A stretch of 25,897 bases of DNA from Candidatus Saccharibacteria bacterium UBA1235 (lineage in GTDB: Bacteria; Patescibacteriota; Saccharimonadia; Saccharimonadales; Saccharimonadaceae). The translations under genes and the position numbers were made by a program. Positions 21,383 to 25,897 of the stretch are shown here, piece after piece. Position 1 is the first letter of the stretch; every line of letters starts with the position of its first letter. Location: positions 64,190-90,086 of the forward strand of contig DBWP01000008.1 in NCBI GenBank assembly GCA_002309075.1, given 5' to 3'. Under the pieces are notes generated by a model. That model ran no database searches and was not told where the DNA came from. It saw only the letters and a program-made list of their open reading frames with translations.

Positions 21383-22171
21383 CTAACAGAGTACTGGATT
21401 ATACATTCTTATTTGCGCGGCGATGTCTGCTACGATGCCACCATCTGATTCAAGAACATTCTCGATACTTGGGGCGAGAGCGTAGTAATCCATGCGGGCT
21501 AAAGCATCGCAAAGCGTGTCTTCATCCAAGATTCCCTCCTGGAGAAGATAATATTCCTGCATAGTTTCATATGCACGTTCAAGACAGCTACTCCCAACTG
21601 TCAAACCGAGCAGTGATGCCACTGGCTCCACGAACGCCGAGTAAAAATATTTTACCCTTTCAATTCCAACTAACTCTACCGGCATAAATCGATAAAACTC
21701 TTCTGTTTTCGACTCGTTAAAGAATTTGACCGTAGACTGAGACACCCAATAATTATGGACGGCTCTGATGATCTCAAGGATGATTTCGGCTTTTTCTCCA
21801 CTATAATAATTGAAGTAATAGAAGCTTGCGTTGGCCATGTCTTTGTCAGGCATTTCGCTATAGAGAACTATCTCTTCCATTGCACTCGGGAGATAAATCC
21901 CAAGGCCATCAAGTTCGGTTCTCAGTGCTTCGATTGCGACCTTGAAATAGTCTCCGACATTAGTCATAGCTTCCAAGCGCTTATAGTCGGCAGCTTCAAT
22001 CAACCTCTCTCTTTGCTCGATAGAAACTTCAGGAAATTCGGTTTCTAGAACCATCTCCGCAGTCTTGCGATAGATTTTTCCGGCTCTGATGAATTCAGTT
22101 TCTTCTTTTTCTACTTTTTTTACTTCTTCCAGAAAATCCACTGTTCTTAAGTTTGATCTTCTTCTTCTCAT
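21383..22171 (-). CDS. Hypothetical 262-residue protein
   Basis: I do not recognise the family. The protein is soluble-looking, with no signal peptide or membrane helix. It starts with a short Arg-rich stretch (MRRRRSN) and is otherwise acidic, mainly helical in pattern, rich in Glu, Tyr and Leu, with FYYFNYYSGEKAEIILEIIR and many Tyr/Phe pairs. Two cysteines lie near the end (SSCLERA, LCDALARMD) and one is the last residue. Promoter (TTGACA, 17-nt spacer, TGCTACAAT) and Shine-Dalgarno (AGGGGGGA) are both close to consensus, and it has its own terminator, so it is a monocistronic and probably well-expressed gene. It lies between ftsK and the rpsF operon with no obvious functional partner. Confidence 0.75.
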   Translation of the reverse strand: MRRRRSNLRTVDFLEEVKKVEKEETEFIRAGKIYRKTAEMVLETEFPEVSIEQRERLIEAADYKRLEAMTNVGDYFKVAIEALRTELDGLGIYLPSAMEEIVLYSEMPDKDMANASFYYFNYYSGEKAEIILEIIRAVHNYWVSQSTVKFFNESKTEEFYRFMPVELVGIERVKYFYSAFVEPVASLLGLTVGSSCLERAYETMQEYYLLQEGILDEDTLCDALARMDYYALAPSIENVLESDGGIVADIAAQIRMYNPVLC

Positions 22172-22219
22172 TTTTAAGTCCCCCCTAAAAAATAGTAATA
22201 GTGTTAAAGTACTTCTTTA

Positions 22220-22248
22220 ATTGTAGCACGTTTTGCTATTTTTGTCAA
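22220..22248 (-). promoter_or_regulatory. Near-consensus promoter of the 262-residue gene
   Basis: On minus, TTGACA (22248 to 22243), a 17-nt spacer, TGCTACAAT with TACAAT at 22225 to 22220. It starts one base after the ftsK stop codon. Confidence 0.85.
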
Positions 22249-24477
22249 CTATATATTAGTAAGTTGGTCGAATTCTTCCATCGAAGAGATAAGAAGGTCA
22301 CGAGGTTTGTTACCGTTTTGAGGACCGATAACCCCAATTTCCTCGAACCAGATAGCAAGCCCAGAGACAAAGCCGTGACCTTTACCGAGGTAGGTTTGGA
22401 GCATAGCGGTAGAGAATTTGCCCTTATTTAGGCTAATTTCGACGGCTTTTCGAACAATTGGGTCGTTCGGGTCGTAACGACGGCCGAGGCCATCCATGCC
22501 GCCAACTTCGCCGGTCATACCCTTAATTGCAACCTGTTGCGCAACGACTTCGTCGTTATATTCTGGCGGGCGCTGTTCGCGGAGAAAATCGGTGACTTTC
22601 GCAATATCTTCGTCAGAAGACCAAGCACCTTGGATACGGCGAGGTTTACCCATCATTTCGGTTGTAAGAAGCAACATATCACCTTTACCGAGAAGTTTTT
22701 CTGCACCACCCTGGTCGAGCATAATACGAGAATCCATCTGAGAACCGACAGCGAAGGCGATACGGCCTGGGATGTTAGCCTTAATAAGACCAGTAATAAC
22801 TTTTACTTCTGGACGCTGGGTTGCGAGGACAAGATGGATGCCAGAAGCACGACCTTTCTGGGCGATACGAACGATTAGCATTTCGAGATCTTTCCCTGCC
22901 ATCATCATAAGGTCGGCCATCTCATCGATAATAATAACGATATACGGCATTTTGCTTTCTTTTTCAGGATTTTCGCCAGCAGTTTTAGCCATTTTGGCGT
23001 TATAATCAGCGATGTTTTTAACCTTTTCTTCGGCCATTAAAGTGTAGCGGCGTTCCATTTCGCCAACCGCCCATTTCATGGCTGAAAGGGCCTTATCGGT
23101 TTGGGTGATAATTGGGGTGAGAAGATGCGGAATATCCTGATATTGGGCCATTTCAACTTGCTTTGGGTCGACAATAATAAGTTTCATATCAGACGGGGCG
23201 TTACGATAAAGAAGCGACGCAATTAAAGTGTTTGTCATAACGGACTTACCAGAACCAGTTGTACCAGCGATTAGAAGATGAGGCATTTTTGCGAGGTTTG
23301 CAACTACGGCGCGGCCAGAAATATCTTTACCGACGGCGAAAGTTAGCGGGTCGGTAGCTTTCTTCCAGTCAGGAGATTCGAGAACGCCACGAAGACGGAC
23401 ATCGGCAGGGCGAGTGTTTGGAATTTCAACACCAACCGAACGCGTACCTGGGATCGGAGCTTCGATACGAATTTTATCAACGGCGAGATTTAGAGCAAGC
23501 TCCTTATCGCGCGCGAGAATCTTAGAAAGGTTTACGCCGGCTGGCGGACGCATAGTATATTGGGTTACGCGCGGGCCAACGTTCGCACCTTCCATTTCGA
23601 CTTCGATGCCAAATTCAGCAAGCGTAGATTTAATAATATAGGCGTTTTGTTGGATATTGCCAGCATCGGCCGAAGCCTGTTTCTTTTCGAGAAGGTCGGT
23701 TGAAGGCATTTTCCAATCTGGGTCGTTAATCGCGACAAGAGCTTTTTCTTCGGCAGGCTTTTCTGGGGCTTTAGCCGGAGCTTTAGCTGGTTCTTCTTCT
23801 TTTGGCTTATGGACAAAGAGACCTTTTTGCTTTTTTGGCGGCTCTTGGCTGGCTGGCGCAAGGCTGGAATTAACTTTAATTTCAAGCTGACCAAGTTTTT
23901 TATTGTTTTCGGCAGGTTGTTCAACTTTTTTATTGTTCTTGACGAGATTTTTTGTACCTTTAAAGAATGTGAGGGGAGAGAGCTGAAGAATAAAGGCAGT
24001 CGTGATGAAAATGAGTAATATATATATAAATATAACAAAGCTTTGGTCGAGGACTTTAGTCATGACGGTATTTAGCCAGCTGCCGATTAGGCCGCCGTTG
24101 TTCCAAACGGCACCGATGCCGGCGAGCCAAAGCACCATTAAAATCGAGGCGATATAAATTGGGACAGCGAGACGATTATTTTCGGCTTTAAAAATTCGAA
24201 CCGAAAGATAGACTAGAAGCGCCGGAATAATATAGGTCGCGATACCAAGGCCTTTTAAGATGGTTGCGTGAATCGTATTAATAACAGAGCCGCCGTGGCC
24301 AAACCAAGTAATCACAAAGAAGAGCGCAAGAGCAATCATTAAAATAGCGACGATTTGACGCCAAAAACCACCAGGAAGTTCATGCTCAATCGGAGCTTCT
24401 TTTCGCGCACGGGATTTTGCCGAGCGAGTAGATTTAGATTTTTTGGTTGTTTTCCTTGTTGATTTTCTTGCAGGCAT
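22249..24477 (-). CDS. ftsK: DNA translocase FtsK
   Basis: The 742-residue protein has a basic start, about four membrane helices (roughly 45-170), an Ala/Pro/Lys/Glu linker (about 190-250) and the motor. The alpha domain shows GANVGPRVTQYTMRPPAGV. The beta domain has Walker A GTTGSGKS (405-412), Walker B IIIDEMAD (about 514-521) and the GGAEKLLGKGDML segment. The C-terminal winged-helix gamma domain is recognisable from KFSTAMLQTYL and IGPQNGNKPRDLL. However, the recognition-helix line, usually RxxIGYNRAAR, reads GKGHGFVSGLAIW here. The motor pumps DNA through the division septum and, in other bacteria, activates XerCD at dif. The start at 24477 follows TATAAT by 6 nt. Confidence 0.96.
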   Translation of the reverse strand: MPARKSTRKTTKKSKSTRSAKSRARKEAPIEHELPGGFWRQIVAILMIALALFFVITWFGHGGSVINTIHATILKGLGIATYIIPALLVYLSVRIFKAENNRLAVPIYIASILMVLWLAGIGAVWNNGGLIGSWLNTVMTKVLDQSFVIFIYILLIFITTAFILQLSPLTFFKGTKNLVKNNKKVEQPAENNKKLGQLEIKVNSSLAPASQEPPKKQKGLFVHKPKEEEPAKAPAKAPEKPAEEKALVAINDPDWKMPSTDLLEKKQASADAGNIQQNAYIIKSTLAEFGIEVEMEGANVGPRVTQYTMRPPAGVNLSKILARDKELALNLAVDKIRIEAPIPGTRSVGVEIPNTRPADVRLRGVLESPDWKKATDPLTFAVGKDISGRAVVANLAKMPHLLIAGTTGSGKSVMTNTLIASLLYRNAPSDMKLIIVDPKQVEMAQYQDIPHLLTPIITQTDKALSAMKWAVGEMERRYTLMAEEKVKNIADYNAKMAKTAGENPEKESKMPYIVIIIDEMADLMMMAGKDLEMLIVRIAQKGRASGIHLVLATQRPEVKVITGLIKANIPGRIAFAVGSQMDSRIMLDQGGAEKLLGKGDMLLLTTEMMGKPRRIQGAWSSDEDIAKVTDFLREQRPPEYNDEVVAQQVAIKGMTGEVGGMDGLGRRYDPNDPIVRKAVEISLNKGKFSTAMLQTYLGKGHGFVSGLAIWFEEIGVIGPQNGNKPRDLLISSMEEFDQLTNI

Positions 24478-24483
24478 ACTTTA

Positions 24484-24512
24484 ATTATAGCACACTTTTA
24501 AGAAAAACACAA
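24484..24512 (-). promoter_or_regulatory. Promoter of ftsK, leaderless
   Basis: On minus, TTGTGT (24512 to 24507), a 17-nt spacer, TGCTATAAT (TATAAT 24489 to 24484), then 6 nt to the ATG at 24477. Confidence 0.7.
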
Positions 24513-24525
24513 GAGGAATGAAGTG

Positions 24526-24534
24526 TGATATAAT
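24526..24534 (+). promoter_or_regulatory. Extended -10 promoter of the 276-residue gene
   Basis: TGATATAAT, divergent from the ftsK promoter, is followed by a short leader with AAAGGAG before the ATG at 24555. No clear -35 box. Confidence 0.6.
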
Positions 24535-24554
24535 TTTTCAAAAGGAGCTTTAAA

Positions 24555-25385
24555 ATGCCGAAAAATCCAAATTCTATAACAGGGGCGGAGGCCGAAAAGA
24601 TTGATAGCGGGTGGGATGAGCTCGCGAAAATGGCGGATGATTTTGAGAAAATCCAGATTGAGATGGCGCCGGAAAGAGCGAAAGAGTTTTCCCGCATGGC
24701 GCTTGATGTTGAAAAGAGTTTTGATCGGAGAAATCAATATCTTAAAGATGAAAATGAGGAAATGAGCGAGAAAGAGTTTGAGAAATGGGAAAACGCGTTT
24801 TCGGATGAAATTAGATATGCCGACAGGGAGCTTGATAAGACGGATCGTACTATTGAATCGGAGGCAGAGGCAAAGCATGCGATGATTTATTCCATGAAGG
24901 AAGGTGATTTATCGAAAACGATTGAGGCGCAGGCGGGGAAATTTTATCGAGCGCGAATGCGACGATTGCAGGATGCGATTTTAGAGTCTAAAGATGAGAA
25001 AGCTAAGGCAGATTTAATACGGATTCATGATTTTTATCCGGCGGTGATGGAGCATCTAGATTTTAAATATATGACTCCGGCCGAAGTTAGGGACTATGGG
25101 GTTGAAAGGCACGAGATGCAACAAGTTAGGGCGCATAATGATGTGATTAGACGGCTGAATGAACTTAATGAACTGGCGAAAAAATATGATGTCAGGCCGC
25201 TTACACCACGGAATTTTTGGACAAGCGATATCCGTAGCAAAGATGCGCAAACTCCGGCAGTTAGTGATATGATGTGGTATGACCGAAATTTGGTTATAGA
25301 GTTTTATACGACGGCGTTTTCTTCAGAAATCCAGAGCCGAGAAATGCGAAATGAGCAAAAAGAGCGATTTGGGAATTATTGGTAG
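24555..25385 (+). CDS. Hypothetical highly charged helical protein (276 residues)
   Basis: I do not recognise the family. It is soluble-looking, with no signal peptide or membrane helix, and very rich in Glu, Lys, Asp and Arg with heptad-like stretches (residues about 20-140 and 185-200), so coiled coils are likely. A less charged C-terminal third has the aromatic motif MMWYDRN. It is the divergent neighbour of ftsK, has a Shine-Dalgarno site (AAAGGAG), and no recognised gene shares its transcript. Codon use looks like its neighbours, with no obvious sign of transfer. Confidence 0.75.
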   Translation: MPKNPNSITGAEAEKIDSGWDELAKMADDFEKIQIEMAPERAKEFSRMALDVEKSFDRRNQYLKDENEEMSEKEFEKWENAFSDEIRYADRELDKTDRTIESEAEAKHAMIYSMKEGDLSKTIEAQAGKFYRARMRRLQDAILESKDEKAKADLIRIHDFYPAVMEHLDFKYMTPAEVRDYGVERHEMQQVRAHNDVIRRLNELNELAKKYDVRPLTPRNFWTSDIRSKDAQTPAVSDMMWYDRNLVIEFYTTAFSSEIQSREMRNEQKERFGNYW

Positions 25386-25392
25386 AGAAGTA

Positions 25393-25421
25393 TTGACAAA
25401 TTTGATTTAGTGTGCTATAAT
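25393..25421 (+). promoter_or_regulatory. Full-consensus promoter of the 87-residue gene
   Basis: TTGACA (25393-25398), a 17-nt spacer and TATAAT (25416-25421) with TG one base upstream. This is the best promoter in the window. Confidence 0.9.
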
Positions 25422-25453
25422 AGAAAGACTCTAGGGTATTAGGGGGTGATATC

Positions 25454-25717
25454 ATGACTAGGGCAGCACATGGAGTGGAGATCGTACGGGCAATGTCTCG
25501 AGAGGATTTCCACAAAAAATTTATAAGAGGAATTGGGAAAACAAGAGCATTTGGCGCGATCGCGTCTTTGGGACCTGATCGAATCTCCCCCGAACAGAAA
25601 ACTGAAGTGCGAAAAGCACTGGATGCAATTGGAATTCCATTGTCCATGACGGCATCGGACAACGATTTATGCGACATAGTTGCGGAAATTTCCGCTCGCG
25701 CAGTCGCTCTCCGGTGA
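25454..25717 (+). CDS. Small hypothetical protein (87 residues)
   Basis: I do not recognise the family. It is mainly helical, Arg/Ala/Ile-rich, without signal peptide or membrane helix, and has two internal segments (VRKALDAIGIPLSM and DLCDIVAEISARAVAL) that look like amphipathic helices around a turn. A G-rich Shine-Dalgarno site (AGGGGGTGAT) precedes the ATG at 25454. The promoter is full consensus and a strong terminator follows the stop, so it is a monocistronic and presumably abundant transcript. A small DNA-binding or regulatory role would fit such a gene, but no motif proves it. Confidence 0.65.
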   Translation: MTRAAHGVEIVRAMSREDFHKKFIRGIGKTRAFGAIASLGPDRISPEQKTEVRKALDAIGIPLSMTASDNDLCDIVAEISARAVALR

Positions 25718-25730
25718 CGCCCTCCCTTCA

Positions 25731-25755
25731 GCCTCCGAGTTTTCGGGGGCTTTTT
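25731..25755 (+). terminator. Terminator of the 87-residue gene
   Basis: GCCTCCGA pairs with TCGGGGGC (8 bp with one G-T pair, 4-nt loop), then five T. Confidence 0.9.
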
Positions 25756-25767
25756 CACGAATAAAAT

Positions 25768-25790
25768 AAGACTCCTTCGGAGTCTTCTTT
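25768..25790. terminator. Second, bidirectional hairpin terminator
   Basis: AAGACTCC-TTC-GGAGTCTT, an 8-bp stem. A T-rich stretch follows on both strands, so it can back up the previous terminator on plus and end minus-strand transcription. Confidence 0.7.
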
Positions 25791-25796
25791 CGATTC

Positions 25797-25814
25797 TGGC
25801 TAGGCTGGCAGGAT
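25797..25814. repeat. Exact 18-bp copy of the partial tRNA 3' end
   Basis: TGGCTAGGCTGGCAGGAT occurs here and at 25875-25892, where it is the 3' end of a minus-strand tRNA (offset 78 bp). Part of it (GGCTGG, 25803-25808) is inverted at 25827-25832, with a further GGATA/TATCC stem inside. Confidence 0.9.
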
Positions 25815-25837
25815 ATTTATCCAGGACCAGCCCGCAT

Positions 25838-25865
25838 AAAAAAGCCCGAAGAATAAATTCTTCGG
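25838..25865 (-). terminator. Terminator of the minus-strand tRNA
   Basis: On minus, CCGAAGAA and TTCTTCGG form an 8-bp stem with loop TTTA, followed by GC and six T. Confidence 0.88.
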
Positions 25866-25874
25866 TCTCTTTTA

Positions 25875-25897
25875 TGGCTAGGCTGGCAGGATTCGAA
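25875..25897 (-). tRNA. 3' end of a tRNA gene, cut by the window edge
   Basis: On minus the last 23 bases read T-loop TTCGAAT, stem CCTGC, acceptor 3' strand CAGCCTA, discriminator G and encoded CCA. The 5' acceptor would begin with T (T1-A72), as in many tRNA-Gln and tRNA-Asn genes, and G73 agrees with both, but the anticodon is outside the window. Confidence 0.75.

Noticed and set aside
23565..24038. Open frame of 157 codons on minus inside ftsK
   Set aside because: Shadow of the ftsK linker in another frame; composition is that of a Pro/Ala/Lys-rich linker read out of frame.
1..25897. UGA recoding as glycine (Gracilibacteria/Absconditabacteria code)
   Set aside because: Several clear genes end at TGA exactly where the next overlapping gene begins (2121-2123, 6563-6565, 13100-13102), and no TGA appears inside conserved coding sequence.
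1..25897. CRISPR array or insertion sequence
   Set aside because: No regularly spaced short repeats, cas-like genes or transposase sequences are visible. The only long repeats are inside the FISUMP gene and at the two tRNAs.

Overview
The window reads as part of a small, AT-rich bacterial chromosome. I infer a Candidatus Saccharibacteria (TM7) or related Patescibacteria/CPR genome. The reasons are the dense packing with 1-4 nt gene overlaps, a complete inner-membrane type IV pilus (T4P) set without any visible secretin, a FISUMP-domain surface protein, unusually diverged FtsK and TlyA-like proteins, and many leaderless promoters. UGA is used as a stop (for example at 2121-2123 and 13100-13102), so the UGA=Gly code of Gracilibacteria/Absconditabacteria does not apply. 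The taxon assignment is inference; no rRNA marker is present.

Layout. 1-1262: the 3' end of a tRNA, a membrane-anchored SurA/PrsA-like protein (minus) and tRNA-Arg(CCU) (minus). 1269-3556: a three-gene polar amino-acid ABC importer (binding protein, permease, ATPase). 3612-4805: acetate kinase. 4876-5814: a XerC/D-type tyrosine recombinase, convergent with the pilus block. 5811-8671: a minor pilin-like protein, the prepilin peptidase PilD, and two paralogous four-cysteine pilins facing each other across a bidirectional terminator. 8739-16316 (minus): pilM-pilN-pilO-orf102-pilB, then pilT-pilC, then the likely major pilin with its own strong promoter. 16416-19082 (minus): an 888-residue secreted protein with three tandem FISUMP domains. 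19091-21233 (minus): rpsF-ssb-rpsR-efp-tlyA-like operon. 21383-22171: an unrecognised 262-residue protein behind a near-consensus promoter. 22249-24477: FtsK. 24555-25717: two unrecognised genes on plus. 25718-25897: a terminator cluster and the 3' end of another tRNA on minus.

How the genes fit together. PilB and PilT would be the extension and retraction motors, PilC the platform, PilM/N/O plus orf102 the alignment complex, PilD the processing enzyme, and three prepilin-like proteins the fibre and its tip. The FISUMP protein is a plausible surface adhesin. The amino-acid importer and acetate kinase fit a host-dependent organism that imports amino acids and makes ATP by substrate-level phosphorylation. 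FtsK and the Xer recombinase would act in chromosome segregation.

Two patterns stand out. First, ten genes begin 6-7 nt after a TATAAT-like -10 box, often as TGnTATAAT-N6-ATG, which predicts leaderless mRNAs; the other genes have Shine-Dalgarno sites. Second, two unrelated tRNA genes each have an exact 18-19 bp copy of their 3' end about 75 bp downstream, with an inverted partial copy between, in the same architecture both times.
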